Source: Pseudomonadota bacterium
GTDB lineage: Bacteria > Pseudomonadota > Alphaproteobacteria > Sphingomonadales > Sphingomonadaceae
Direction: 5' to 3'
Assembly (NCBI GenBank): GCA_023433445.1
Contig: JAEZCS010000090.1
Coordinates: forward strand, 1-30,826
DNA length: 30,826 nucleotides
In this document: positions 6,350 to 15,068 of the stretch, in pieces
How positions within the stretch are numbered: position 1 is the stretch's first letter
Layout of the letters: each line of letters starts with the position of its first letter
Position numbers and translations under genes: made by a program
The notes under the pieces: model-generated
The model's input: only the letters and a program-made list of their open reading frames with translations
Databases searched by the model: none
What the model was told of the DNA's origin: nothing

Positions 6350-7633
6350 ATGTCTTCTGCTCTTATCGATACCGTCCGCACGCTGGTCAATGAAGGGGGC
6401 ATGTCCCGTTCGGGGCTGGCGCGCGCTGCTGGCCTTCACGCCAACTCGCTGCGCAAGCTCGGCGAAACGGATTGGAACCCCACCGCCGAAACGCTGGGCA
6501 AGCTGGAAGCTTATCTGACCCGGCGCGAAGGCGGCACAGCACTCGCGTCACCGGAAGAGATCATCAACGAGGCGCGCAACGGCCGCATGTTCATTCTGGT
6601 TGATGACGAGGATCGTGAAAATGAAGGCGATCTGGTGATCCCGGCGCAGATGGCGACCCCGGATGCGATCAACTTCATGGCGACCCATGGCCGGGGCCTC
6701 ATCTGCCTGGCTTTGACCAAGGACCGGGTCGATCACCTCGGCATTGACCTCATGAGCCGCAATAATGGCACGCGGCACGAAACCGCCTTCACTGTTTCTA
6801 TTGAAGCGCGAGAGGGTGTTACGACGGGGATCAGCGCCGCCGATCGCGCGCGCACGATTTCGGTTGCGATCGACGGCTCCAAGGGCCGGGACGATATCGT
6901 GACGCCGGGCCATGTCTTCCCTCTCGTCGCCAAGGATGGCGGCGTACTGGTGCGCACCGGCCACACCGAGGCTGCTGTCGACGTGGCGCGTCTTGCCGGG
7001 CTCAACCCCTCGGGTGTGATCTGCGAAGTGATGAAGGACGATGGCACCATGGCGCGCCTCGACGACCTCATCCCCTTCGCGCAGAAGCACAAGATGAAGA
7101 TAGGCACGATCCGCGACCTCATCGCCTATCGCCGCCGTCATGACCATATGGTCGAACGCCGGGCCGAAACCGTCTTCAACAGCAAATGGGGCGGCGACTG
7201 GAAAGCCATCAGCTTTTATAACAAGGCGACGCAAAGCGAGCAGCTCGTGCTGCAAAAAGGCCATGTCTCGCCGGATGAGCCGACGCTGGTGCGCGTGCAT
7301 CAGCTCTCGCTGCTCGATGATGTCTATGGCGCCAGCGGTCCTCGTTGCAGCATATTGGCCAAATCGATGGAGATCATCGCGAAGGAAGGAGCGGGCCTGA
7401 TCGTCGTCCTCACCAGCAATTCGCCAACCGATTTCCTGACGCGTATCCTGCGTCACCATGCGGGCCAGCCCGTGGGCGGCATGGACGAACTGCGCGACTA
7501 TGGCGTGGGCGCGCAGATCCTTGCGGAACTGGGCGTGCACGACATGGTCCTGCTCACCAACTCCAGCCACAGCCTCATCGCGCTTGACGGCTATGACCTT
7601 GCCGTGGTTGGGCACCGGCCCATCGAGCTATAA
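6350..7633 (+). CDS. ribBX: HTH-RibB-RibX fusion: 3,4-dihydroxy-2-butanone 4-phosphate synthase with N-terminal helix-turn-helix and degenerate GTP cyclohydrolase II domain
   Basis: The enzyme part makes 3,4-dihydroxy-2-butanone 4-phosphate from ribulose 5-phosphate. Of 427 residues, about 1-58 form an XRE-like helix-turn-helix (SRSGLARAAGLHANSLRKL, then WNPTAETLGKLEAYL). RibB spans about 64-265 with DDEDRENEGD at 85-94 and GHTEAAVDVARLAGL. The last 150 residues resemble RibA and keep GAQILAELGVHDMVLLTN, but of the three zinc cysteines only C333 (PRCSIL instead of LRCDCG) remains, and the HRQEGRNIG-type motif reads VLTSNSPTDF. This matches the RibBX type described in Proteobacteria, so GTP cyclohydrolase activity is not expected. 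AAGGAG at 6338-6343 selects this ATG over the GTG at 6329. Confidence 0.94.
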   Translation: MSSALIDTVRTLVNEGGMSRSGLARAAGLHANSLRKLGETDWNPTAETLGKLEAYLTRREGGTALASPEEIINEARNGRMFILVDDEDRENEGDLVIPAQMATPDAINFMATHGRGLICLALTKDRVDHLGIDLMSRNNGTRHETAFTVSIEAREGVTTGISAADRARTISVAIDGSKGRDDIVTPGHVFPLVAKDGGVLVRTGHTEAAVDVARLAGLNPSGVICEVMKDDGTMARLDDLIPFAQKHKMKIGTIRDLIAYRRRHDHMVERRAETVFNSKWGGDWKAISFYNKATQSEQLVLQKGHVSPDEPTLVRVHQLSLLDDVYGASGPRCSILAKSMEIIAKEGAGLIVVLTSNSPTDFLTRILRHHAGQPVGGMDELRDYGVGAQILAELGVHDMVLLTNSSHSLIALDGYDLAVVGHRPIEL

Positions 7634-7647
7634 GAAGGATAACGGCC

Positions 7648-8070
7648 GTGGCGAAATTCCTGATCGTTGAAGCGCGCTTCTACGACCATCTCAATGACCT
7701 GCTGATCGAAGGCGCGGTGGCCGCGTTGGAGGCTGAAGGGCATAAATATGAAGTCGTAACGGTGCCGGGCGCGCTGGAAATTCCGGGCGCGGTCGCGCTG
7801 GCGGCGGAATCTGGCCGTTACGATGGCTTCGTCGCTATCGGCGTGGTGATCCGAGGCGAAACCTACCATTTCGAAGTGGTGTCTAACGAAAGCGCACGCG
7901 GCCTGATGGCGCTGAGCATGGACGGCATCCCCATCGGCAATGGCATCCTGACCGTCGAAAATGAGGCGCAGGCGCTGACGCGCGCCAAGCCGGACGAAAA
8001 GGACAAGGGCGGCGAAGCTGCCAAGGCCGCGATCGCCATGTTGGCGCTGCGTGAGAAATTCGGCGCCTGA
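7648..8070 (+). CDS. ribH: 6,7-dimethyl-8-ribityllumazine synthase
   Basis: Lumazine synthase joins the RibD-derived pyrimidine and the RibB product, giving the substrate of riboflavin synthase. The 140-residue protein has the expected order of motifs: FLIVEARFYDHLNDLLIEGA, VVTVPGALEIPGAVALAA, DGFVAIGVVIRGETYHFEVVSNE and IPIGNGILTVENEAQAL. The GTG start follows GAAGGA and lies 14 nt after the ribBX stop, so the two are one unit. It is the last gene of the riboflavin cluster and is followed by an intrinsic terminator. In many relatives nusB follows directly; here nusB is about 12 kb away beside hisD and thiL. Confidence 0.96.
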   Translation: MAKFLIVEARFYDHLNDLLIEGAVAALEAEGHKYEVVTVPGALEIPGAVALAAESGRYDGFVAIGVVIRGETYHFEVVSNESARGLMALSMDGIPIGNGILTVENEAQALTRAKPDEKDKGGEAAKAAIAMLALREKFGA

Positions 8071-8090
8071 ACCTGCGTTTGAGTTCGAAA

Positions 8091-8124
8091 AAAAGGGCCG
8101 CCCGTATTCGGAGCGGCCCTTTTT
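8091..8124. terminator. Two-way intrinsic terminator between ribH and the OYE gene
   Basis: GGGCCGC (8095-8101) pairs with GCGGCCC (8113-8119), and the loop CCGTATTCGGA can add three more pairs. An A-run precedes and TTTTT follows the stem, so it can stop transcription from both strands of these convergent genes. Confidence 0.9.
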
Positions 8125-8134
8125 CCATCAAAGT

Positions 8135-9217
8135 TCAGCCTGCCTTGGCGAGCACCGGATAATCGAGATAGCCCTCACTACCTTGCGTGTAGAGCGTGTC
8201 AGGGCTCACGGGATTGAGCGGCGCTCCTAACGACAGGCGGTCCGGCAAGTCGGGGTTGGCGAGGAACGGGCGGCCAAAGCTGATCGCCTGGGCAAGGCCA
8301 CTGTCCAGATCTTCCTGCGCTCTGGCTGCGTCATAATCGCTGTTGAGGACGAGCGGTCCGTTGAAATGGCGGCGGACCAGCGGGGACTGGCGGGGCACGT
8401 CGCTCGCTCCACGCGTGCCATCGGGGCGCAATTCGCGCATCTCCAGAAAGGCGATCCCGATCGGGTTCAGCGCCTTTGCAATGGCAATGGCAAGGCTGGC
8501 GGGATCGCTATCGTCCGTGCCCTGCGACGCGCCATTGATCGAAATTCGCACTGCCGTTCTGTCGGCGCCGATGGCGTCCGCGACAGCGTGCGTGACCTCG
8601 CTGAGCAGCCGCACGCGATTTTCAGGGGTGCCGCCATAATCGTCCTGCCGCTGGTTGACGCCGTCGCGCAGGAATTCGTCGATCAGATAGCCATTGGCGG
8701 CGTGAATCTGGACGCCGTCGAACCCCGCATCCCTGGCATTGCGCGCTGCGGTGACGTAGGTGGCGATCAGGCCCGGGATTTCCTCTGCTTCCAGCGCGCG
8801 CGGCTGCTCATAGGGCTTGTTGCCGTCATAGCTATGGGCATGCCCGGGCGCCGTGATCGGGCTGGACGACACGGGCTGTTGTCCGCTGACGCTGGAATGG
8901 ACCAGACGGCCCATGTGCCAGAGTTGGGCAAAGATGCGACCGCCTGCATCGTGCACGGCCTGCGTGATCGGCTTCCATGCCTCCACCTGTTCCGCCGACC
9001 AGATGCCCGGCGCGAACGGCCAGCCAAGTCCTTGGGGAGACACGCCGACGCCTTCGCTGATGATCAGGCCAGCCGAAGCGCGCTGGCGATAATAATCGAC
9101 CATGATGGGAGTCGGCACATGGTCGCGGCTCGCGCGGGCGCGGGTCAGCGGAGCCATCAATATGCGATTGCGGGCTCTGATGGCGCCCAATTGAACAGGG
9201 TCGAAAAGGCTGATCAT
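8135..9217 (-). CDS. Old Yellow Enzyme family alkene reductase (NemA-like)
   Basis: FMN-dependent Old Yellow Enzymes reduce activated C=C bonds, for example in enones, N-ethylmaleimide or nitro compounds, using NAD(P)H. The 360-residue TIM-barrel protein shows ISLFDPVQLGAIRARNRILMAPLTRARA, FAQLWHMGRLVH, the active-site stretch VQIHAANGYLIDEFLRDGVNQR with the His/Asn pair, DDYGGTPENRVRLL, and the phosphate-binding end AISFGRPFLANPDLPDRL. The start at 9217 follows AAGGGA; an upstream in-frame codon at 9250 would lie inside the palindrome at 9236-9252. The gene stands alone on the minus strand, and no regulator is adjacent. The exact substrate cannot be told from sequence. Confidence 0.93.
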   Translation of the reverse strand: MISLFDPVQLGAIRARNRILMAPLTRARASRDHVPTPIMVDYYRQRASAGLIISEGVGVSPQGLGWPFAPGIWSAEQVEAWKPITQAVHDAGGRIFAQLWHMGRLVHSSVSGQQPVSSSPITAPGHAHSYDGNKPYEQPRALEAEEIPGLIATYVTAARNARDAGFDGVQIHAANGYLIDEFLRDGVNQRQDDYGGTPENRVRLLSEVTHAVADAIGADRTAVRISINGASQGTDDSDPASLAIAIAKALNPIGIAFLEMRELRPDGTRGASDVPRQSPLVRRHFNGPLVLNSDYDAARAQEDLDSGLAQAISFGRPFLANPDLPDRLSLGAPLNPVSPDTLYTQGSEGYLDYPVLAKAG

Positions 9218-9235
9218 GAAAATCCCTTTTATCAA

Positions 9236-9252
9236 AGTTGCAATTTGCAACT
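9236..9252 (-). promoter_or_regulatory. Operator-like palindrome upstream of the OYE reductase
   Basis: AGTTGCAATTTGCAACT is a 17-bp inverted repeat with perfect 8-bp arms around one central base, 18 nt upstream of the start codon. Reductases of this family are often under redox- or electrophile-sensing repressors of the TetR, MarR or HxlR type, and this position would block transcription or its initiation. No regulator gene lies nearby, so a distant one would have to act here. Confidence 0.6.
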
Positions 9253-9317
9253 GAAAAATATGCTGCCGTCAGTTAAGGACCCAAATTCCGCCTTTCAAGG
9301 CTGTCGGCGACAAAATG

Positions 9318-10583
9318 TCAGAACAGCGTATCGACCGTGTGGATGGTGAGGCCAACAAGGCCGCCGACCAATGTCCCGTTGATCCGGATATATTGCAGGT
9401 CGCGTCCCACGGCGCTTTCCAGCCGGCTGGTCACCGTGCCTGCATCCCAGCCACGCACCGTCTCGCTGACCAGCGTCACGATGGAATCGCCATAAGTGGC
9501 GGCAGCGCCCACCGCCGCCCGACGCACGAAGCGGTTGATCAGCAAGCGCAGGCGGGGATCTTCCTGCAACGTCGTCCCGAGCTGTTGCAATGCTTCACCC
9601 AGCCGCCCAGCCATTGCCTTGCCGGGGTCACGCACCGCGCGCAGCAGCCCGGACCGGGCCTGCTCCCACAGGCCGTCGATCCACCGCTGCATTGCCGGAT
9701 TGTCCACGATCTCGTCACGGATGCGCGCCACGCGTTCCTGCATTTCGGGGTCGAACTGCAGGTCGCGTGCCAGCTTTGCCATGCCTTCCTCGGCCTTGAG
9801 GCGCAGGCTGTGCTGCGGGTCGGCAGCCATATCCGCCAGCAGCCGCCTCAGTCCGTCTATGATCGCGTTGGAAAGATTTTCGTCCAATCCCGTCCATCGC
9901 AATATCTTGCCCGCCCGGTCATGCACCATCTGGCGGATGAGATGGTCATTGGCCTCCAACGTGCGATCGGCCCAATGGATGATGCCGTCCATTACGGGCG
10001 CGTGGCGGCCGTCGCGCATCGCCGCCTCTATTGCCTGCCCGATCAGCGGTGCGACGTTCATGCCGCGCAGCCGCTGTGCAATGGCGCCCTTCACCATGCC
10101 GCCGAGCCGCTCCTGGTCAAGGGCCTCCAGCATGTCTGCCGCCAGCCGCGAAGCGCCTTCGCGCAGCCGACCGTCCCCACCCGATGGGCTGGCAAGAAAG
10201 CGCCCGGCAGCCGCCGCGACGTCCATCCGCTGCATCCGGCGCGCGACGACTGCGGGGGTCAGGAAATTGTCCCGCAGGAACAGCGCGAGCGTATCGCCGA
10301 TGCGATCCTTGTTCCGCGGGATGATCGCCGTGTGCGGGATCGGCAGCCCAAGGGGATGGCGGAACAGCGCCGTCACTGCGAACCAGTCCGCCAAGCCACC
10401 CACCATCGCAGCTTCCGCAAAGGACTGAACGAACTCGATCGCGGGATGCAGATGGACCGTGGATCGCGCTGCGAGGAACAGTAGCGCCATTGCGATCAAC
10501 ATGCCGGTGGCGACGAGCCGCATGTTGCGCGGCGGCCGTGCGGGAGCGTGGGCCGCTGGCAGGGAAACGGGAAGCTGCTTCAT
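9318..10583 (-). CDS. DUF445 family membrane protein (YjiN-like)
   Basis: The 421-residue product fits the DUF445 family, whose function is not established. One hydrophobic segment is at about 21-38 (MRLVATGMLIAMALLFLAA), followed by the conserved FVQSFAEAAMVGGLADWFAVTALFRHPLGLPIPHTAIIPRNKDRIGDTL. The middle is a long helical periplasmic or cytosolic region, and the C-terminus ends with the family-typical INGTLVGGLVGLTIHTV near a second hydrophobic stretch. It is 70 nt downstream of the RND permease gene on the same strand, but I see no reason to link the functions. The ATG start has only a weak GGA ribosome site. Confidence 0.9.
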   Translation of the reverse strand: MKQLPVSLPAAHAPARPPRNMRLVATGMLIAMALLFLAARSTVHLHPAIEFVQSFAEAAMVGGLADWFAVTALFRHPLGLPIPHTAIIPRNKDRIGDTLALFLRDNFLTPAVVARRMQRMDVAAAAGRFLASPSGGDGRLREGASRLAADMLEALDQERLGGMVKGAIAQRLRGMNVAPLIGQAIEAAMRDGRHAPVMDGIIHWADRTLEANDHLIRQMVHDRAGKILRWTGLDENLSNAIIDGLRRLLADMAADPQHSLRLKAEEGMAKLARDLQFDPEMQERVARIRDEIVDNPAMQRWIDGLWEQARSGLLRAVRDPGKAMAGRLGEALQQLGTTLQEDPRLRLLINRFVRRAAVGAAATYGDSIVTLVSETVRGWDAGTVTSRLESAVGRDLQYIRINGTLVGGLVGLTIHTVDTLF

Positions 10584-10653
10584 CGTCGGTCCAACGGTTA
10601 CGCCGTCGTTTCGTTCAGCCGCATACGTCTTTCAACCTGATGCGCCAACAGCG

Positions 10654-13600
10654 TCACTCCGCCGGCTGTGTAGTTCCCGCATGCTTTGCATCGTCTCCCG
10701 CCTTATATGTGAGCAAGCGTCGGGCAAGGCGCGGCCCAGCCCATCCTTCCAGCTGTAACGCCAGGCTGAATGTCGCGGGCACAATGACGAGTGTGAGGAG
10801 CGTGGACAGAAGCAGCCCGCCAATCACCGTGATACCCATCGGCGCGCGCCATGCGCTGTCGCCGCTAAGGGAAACTGCGGTGGGCACCATGCCCGCCACC
10901 ATCGCGACCGTGGTCATGACGATCGGCTGAGCGCGCTTGTGCCCGGCATCGATGATCGCATCGAAACGAGGCACGCCTTTCTGGATTTCCTCAAGCGCGA
11001 AGTCGATCACCAGGATCGAGTTTTTCCCGACAATCCCCAGCAGCATCAAAATGCCGATAAACACAGGCATCGAAATGGGATTGCCGGTCAGATGCAATGC
11101 CAGCGCTCCGCCCAGCGGCGCCAGCATCAGCGAACCGAGGTTGACGAAGGGCGGCATTATCCGCTTGTAGAGCAGCGTCAGCACCGCGAGCACCAGCAGG
11201 ATGCCGGAAACCACCGCGATGGCAAAATTCTTCATCATCTCCGCCTGCCACTTCGATTCCCCGGTATTGATCTTCTGAATGCCGGGGATGCGGCCTTCGT
11301 TGATTTCCTTCATCGTGGGCAGGGCGTTGATCTTCTTCATCGCCTGGCTGCTGACGATGCCGGGGGCGAAGTCGGCATCGACGACAATCCGGCGGATCTG
11401 GTTGTAGCGGCGGATTTGGGTCGGGCCAGCGCCAAACTCGACATCAGCCACGACCTTCAGCGGTACCGAACCGCCGTTGATCGTCGGGACCGGCATATTC
11501 TCCACTGTGGAGATGTCGCTCCGGCTGCTTTCCTGCAAGGCCACGCGGATCGGGATCTGGCGGTCGGAGAGGGAAAATTTCGCAGTATTCTGGTCGATAT
11601 CACCGATCGTCGCGACGCGGATCGTCTGGCTGAGCGCAGCGGTCGTGACGCCAAGGCTGGCCGCCAGATCAAAGCGCGGCTTGATGATGATTTCGGGCCT
11701 GTTCATGTCGCCCTGAACCCGCGCAGCCCTGATTTCCTTTACGCCCACCATCTCGCTGACCAGCTTGTTGGCGGTGCGATCAAGCAGTTCGGCATTGTCG
11801 CTGCCCAACATGATAGTGACGTCCCGGCCCATGCCGCCGCCCGCCTGCGACTGGAAGTTCACTCGCGCGTCAGCAATCTGCTGGAACTTGGGTGCCATGC
11901 TGCGCTCCCATTCCACGGAGGAAGCAGGGCGATCTTTTTTAAGCGTCAGGTAGATATTTGCGTTGGTCGGCTGGATGTCGGCGAAAGCCGCGTCGACAAA
12001 TTTCTTGTCCGCCGTCAGGATATCCGCGACGTGGCGAGCAACCTGGGTGGTCTGCGCAAGCGTACTTCCCGGCACGGTCTCGATTTTCACCTGACTGTAA
12101 TCCGTGTTCATCGACGGCTGGAACGCCATTGGCAGAGTTCCGAAGGCGAGCAGCGTCGCCAGGAAGGCGATGCCACCCAAGCCCACTGTCCAGATCCGAT
12201 GATCGCGCAGCCATGCCGCAAAGCGCGGCCTTGCTCCTCGCGCGCGATATGCATTGGCGCCGCTTTCATCCAGCGACCAGTGCAGCACGCGCATATAGAC
12301 GTCCATCAGCCGGCCTTCGCCATGGCTTTCCTGCCCATGTGCCTTGAGGAAATAGGCCGCGATCATCGGTGTGATCAAGCGGGCAACCGCCAGGCTGAGT
12401 AGCACCGCCACCACGACAGTCATGCCGAACTGGATGAAGAATTGTCCGGAAATACCCGGCATCAAGGCGACGGGCAGGAAGACGGCAACGATCGCCATGG
12501 TCGTTGCCAGCACGGCAAGACCTATTTCGTCGGCTGCGTCGATCGAGGCCTGATAGGCCGTCTTCCCCAAGCGCATATGGCGGACGATATTTTCGATCTC
12601 CACGATCGCATCGTCGACCAGCACCCCCGCAACCAGGCTCAAGGCCAGTAGCGAGGTGACATTGAGCGTGAAGCCCATCATGTCCATGAACCAGAAGGTC
12701 GGGATGGCCGACAGCGGTATGGCGAGTGCGGCGATGATCGTCGCGCGCCAGTCGCGTAGGAACAGGAACACGACAACGACAGCCAGCACAGCGCCCTCGA
12801 TCATCGCCTGCATCGCCGCGTGATATTGGCTCTTCGTATAATCGACGCTGTTGAACAGCTCCTTGTAGCGAACCTTGGGATTTTCCTTCTTCAGCTGCTC
12901 CATCACCTTCATCGCGTCGTCGAAGACGGTGACGTCGGACGACCCCTTTGCCTTTTCCAGGCTGAAGCTCGTCACCTGCATGCCGTTCATCAGCGACAGC
13001 GATCGTTGTTCCGCGAACATGTCGCGCACATCCGCAAGGTCAGACAGCTTGACGGTACGGCCTCCCGGAATGGCTATCTGGGTCTGGCCAAGCGTATAGG
13101 CATCCTGCGCGTTGCCGAGCACGCGGATTGCCTGTTCGGCTCCCGCGATTTCCGTGCGTCCGCCCGCAGCGTTCAGGTTGACCTGTTGCAGCTGCTGATT
13201 GACCTGCGCGGCGGTGACCCCGTGGGACTGCAACTTCGCCGGGTCGAGGATGACGCGAATTTCACGGGTGACACCGCCGCCGCGCCGGACCGCCGCCATG
13301 CCCGGCACCGCCAGCAGCCGCTTCGCGACCGTGTTGTCGACATACCATGACAGTTGCTCCAGCGTCATGTCCGTGGCTTCGGCGCTGAAATAGGCGATCG
13401 GCGGGTCGGCCTCCAGCCGGGTGACCTGCGGCTCTAATATGCCTTCGGGCAAATCGCTGCGTATTTGGTCTATGGCGTTTTTGACATCGTTCACGCCGCG
13501 ATCGATCGGTGTTCCGATCTGGAATTGGATCATGGTCATCGACTGACCTTCGGACACGGTCGAGGTAATCTCGTCCACGCCGCTGATGCCGCGTACCGCC

Positions 13601-13815
13601 GCTTCCACGCGTTGCGTCACCTGGGTTTCCAGTTCTGGCGGCGCAGCACCAGGTTGCAGAACCAGCACCTGGGCAATGGGGAAACTGATGTCGGGCTGCT
13701 GGTTGATGTCCATGCGGCCGAAGCTGACCATGCCAGCCAACAGCAGGGCGACGAACAGCACGAGCGGGGACACCGGGTTACGAATGGCCCAGGCAGAGAT
13801 ATTGCGAAAACTCAT
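10654..13815 (-). CDS. Efflux RND transporter permease subunit (HAE-1/AcrB-like)
   Basis: This 1053-residue inner-membrane pump exports drugs or other hydrophobic compounds with proton exchange. The N-terminus SFRNISAWAIRNPVSPLVLFV and the porter-domain start GRMDINQQPDISFPI are typical. The proton relay is intact: D401 and D402 in GVLVDDAIVEIENIV (TM4) and K931 in LLGIVGKNSILVIDFALEE (TM10). Two large periplasmic portions and twelve membrane segments are expected, and full length is present. GAGGAAG precedes the ATG. It follows the adaptor gene by 24 nt, so the two form an operon. There is no tolC-type channel gene in the window, so an outer-membrane partner must come from elsewhere. Substrate range cannot be inferred. 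Confidence 0.96.
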   Translation of the reverse strand: MSFRNISAWAIRNPVSPLVLFVALLLAGMVSFGRMDINQQPDISFPIAQVLVLQPGAAPPELETQVTQRVEAAVRGISGVDEITSTVSEGQSMTMIQFQIGTPIDRGVNDVKNAIDQIRSDLPEGILEPQVTRLEADPPIAYFSAEATDMTLEQLSWYVDNTVAKRLLAVPGMAAVRRGGGVTREIRVILDPAKLQSHGVTAAQVNQQLQQVNLNAAGGRTEIAGAEQAIRVLGNAQDAYTLGQTQIAIPGGRTVKLSDLADVRDMFAEQRSLSLMNGMQVTSFSLEKAKGSSDVTVFDDAMKVMEQLKKENPKVRYKELFNSVDYTKSQYHAAMQAMIEGAVLAVVVVFLFLRDWRATIIAALAIPLSAIPTFWFMDMMGFTLNVTSLLALSLVAGVLVDDAIVEIENIVRHMRLGKTAYQASIDAADEIGLAVLATTMAIVAVFLPVALMPGISGQFFIQFGMTVVVAVLLSLAVARLITPMIAAYFLKAHGQESHGEGRLMDVYMRVLHWSLDESGANAYRARGARPRFAAWLRDHRIWTVGLGGIAFLATLLAFGTLPMAFQPSMNTDYSQVKIETVPGSTLAQTTQVARHVADILTADKKFVDAAFADIQPTNANIYLTLKKDRPASSVEWERSMAPKFQQIADARVNFQSQAGGGMGRDVTIMLGSDNAELLDRTANKLVSEMVGVKEIRAARVQGDMNRPEIIIKPRFDLAASLGVTTAALSQTIRVATIGDIDQNTAKFSLSDRQIPIRVALQESSRSDISTVENMPVPTINGGSVPLKVVADVEFGAGPTQIRRYNQIRRIVVDADFAPGIVSSQAMKKINALPTMKEINEGRIPGIQKINTGESKWQAEMMKNFAIAVVSGILLVLAVLTLLYKRIMPPFVNLGSLMLAPLGGALALHLTGNPISMPVFIGILMLLGIVGKNSILVIDFALEEIQKGVPRFDAIIDAGHKRAQPIVMTTVAMVAGMVPTAVSLSGDSAWRAPMGITVIGGLLLSTLLTLVIVPATFSLALQLEGWAGPRLARRLLTYKAGDDAKHAGTTQPAE

Positions 13816-13839
13816 GACGGCTTCCTCGCCTGCGCGGGC

Positions 13840-15009
13840 CTACCCGGCCTTTTGAACTTGCGGCCGCACCTTCTGCCCCGGCCGCAGGAAGGCGCCAGCC
13901 GATGCCACGATGCGTTCGCCGCCATTGAGGCCGCGTGTAACCGGAACACCTTTGGGAGAAACCTGCCCTACTTCGACGTCACGCCGTTCTGCCTCATTCC
14001 CACCGTTGATGACAAAGACGAAATGCCCCTTTTCGTCTGTCTGGATGGCGGACTCCGGCAGCAGTGGGGCAGTAGCCGTGCCGCTCACGATCTTGGCAGC
14101 AGCAAAGCCGCCTGGCCTGATTTCCTTGTGATAGGGAATGGCGATGCGGGCGACGCCCTGCCGCGTCTGAGGATCGATGACCGGCGACACCTGCCAGACG
14201 CGGCCTGAAAACTCGGTTTGAGTGCCTACCGGCGTGACCGTTGCACTGTTACCCGGCCGAAGCGTCGCAAGGTCGCCTTCGCTCAGTTGCGTCAGAAGCT
14301 CCATTTCGCCACCTTTGGCCATGCGGAACAGCACGCCGCTGCCCGAACCCACGATCTGACCGGGTTCCACATCTCGGGTCAGGATGAGGCCCGCAGCAGG
14401 AGCGCGAATATCGAGCCGCCCGGTGCGGGCGCGCTGTTCTGCAAGCTGCGCTACCGCGACATTGACCCGAGCGTTGGCGGCGTCACGGGTGGCGATACGC
14501 TGATCGATGTCGGCCTGGCTGATGAATCCGCGTTTCACAAGAGCCTGGGCGCGATCCAGTTGCGCCTGCGCCAGTTTCGCGTCCGCCCGATTGACCTCCA
14601 CCTGCGCGGCGAGCGAGCGAACCTGCTCCGCCTGGACCGACCGCTCGAGCACCGCAAGAACCTGTCCGGCGCGCACCCAGTCGCCCGGTTGAACCAGCAC
14701 GCGGGTAACTTGTCCGCCTTCGCCGACGACGCCCACCGGCATGTCGATCCGCGCGGCGAGCGATCCGGTGCCGCTCACGGTGCGGGGCACGACGGACTGG
14801 CCGGGAACAAGCACGGTGACCACCGGAGCCTCTTCAACCGCTGCGGCTGCATCCTCGCCCGCGCCACGCATGCTGATCCAGGCGGCGGCGGCAATCAGGA
14901 TGATGGCGATCACGGCTCCAATCGTCAGCGCCCGCCGCTTGGAAGAGCGCGGTTCTTCGCCAAAGACGTCCGCCGGAGCATCGCCGGCAACCTGAGTTTC
15001 GTAATTCAT
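13840..15009 (-). CDS. RND efflux periplasmic adaptor subunit (membrane fusion protein)
   Basis: The adaptor links the RND permease to an outer-membrane channel. The 389-residue protein has an N-terminal membrane anchor at about residues 26-45 (LTIGAVIAIILIAAAAWI), a split lipoyl domain (GGQVTRVLVQPGDWVRAGQVLAVLE and DIRAPAAGLILTRDVEPGQIV), an intervening alpha-hairpin (residues near 125-190, RSLAAQVEVNRADAKLAQAQ to AQLAEQRA), a beta-barrel with GNSATVTPVGTQ, and a membrane-proximal C-terminus. It is the first gene of the two-gene pump operon. The start ATG follows GGAACCAGG. A near-palindrome at 15049-15068 lies upstream. Confidence 0.94.
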   Translation of the reverse strand: MNYETQVAGDAPADVFGEEPRSSKRRALTIGAVIAIILIAAAAWISMRGAGEDAAAAVEEAPVVTVLVPGQSVVPRTVSGTGSLAARIDMPVGVVGEGGQVTRVLVQPGDWVRAGQVLAVLERSVQAEQVRSLAAQVEVNRADAKLAQAQLDRAQALVKRGFISQADIDQRIATRDAANARVNVAVAQLAEQRARTGRLDIRAPAAGLILTRDVEPGQIVGSGSGVLFRMAKGGEMELLTQLSEGDLATLRPGNSATVTPVGTQTEFSGRVWQVSPVIDPQTRQGVARIAIPYHKEIRPGGFAAAKIVSGTATAPLLPESAIQTDEKGHFVFVINGGNEAERRDVEVGQVSPKGVPVTRGLNGGERIVASAGAFLRPGQKVRPQVQKAG

Positions 15010-15048
15010 CCTGGTTCCATCATCCGGCGGCCGGGGCCAGCGGGCGCT

Positions 15049-15068
15049 GTGTTATATAAATATATCAC
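15049..15068 (-). promoter_or_regulatory. Candidate promoter/operator of the RND efflux operon
   Basis: GTGTTATATAAATATATCAC is a 20-bp imperfect palindrome in which eight of ten base pairs match, in an unusually AT-rich stretch 40 nt upstream of the adaptor start. Read on the minus strand, TATAAC could be a -10 box with TTGAGC 15 nt before it. RND pumps are often repressed by TetR-type proteins that bind such sites; no regulator is encoded next to it. Confidence 0.4.

Noticed and set aside
9315..10484. Long plus-strand open frame (389 residues) opposite the DUF445 gene
   Set aside because: It is histidine-, arginine- and glutamine-rich with no family match and is the antisense shadow of a protein with clear DUF445 motifs.
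10939..12402. Plus-strand open frame of 487 residues opposite the RND permease
   Set aside because: Composition is typical of GC-rich antisense frames (many His, Arg, Asp), and the opposite strand has an intact pump with all key residues.
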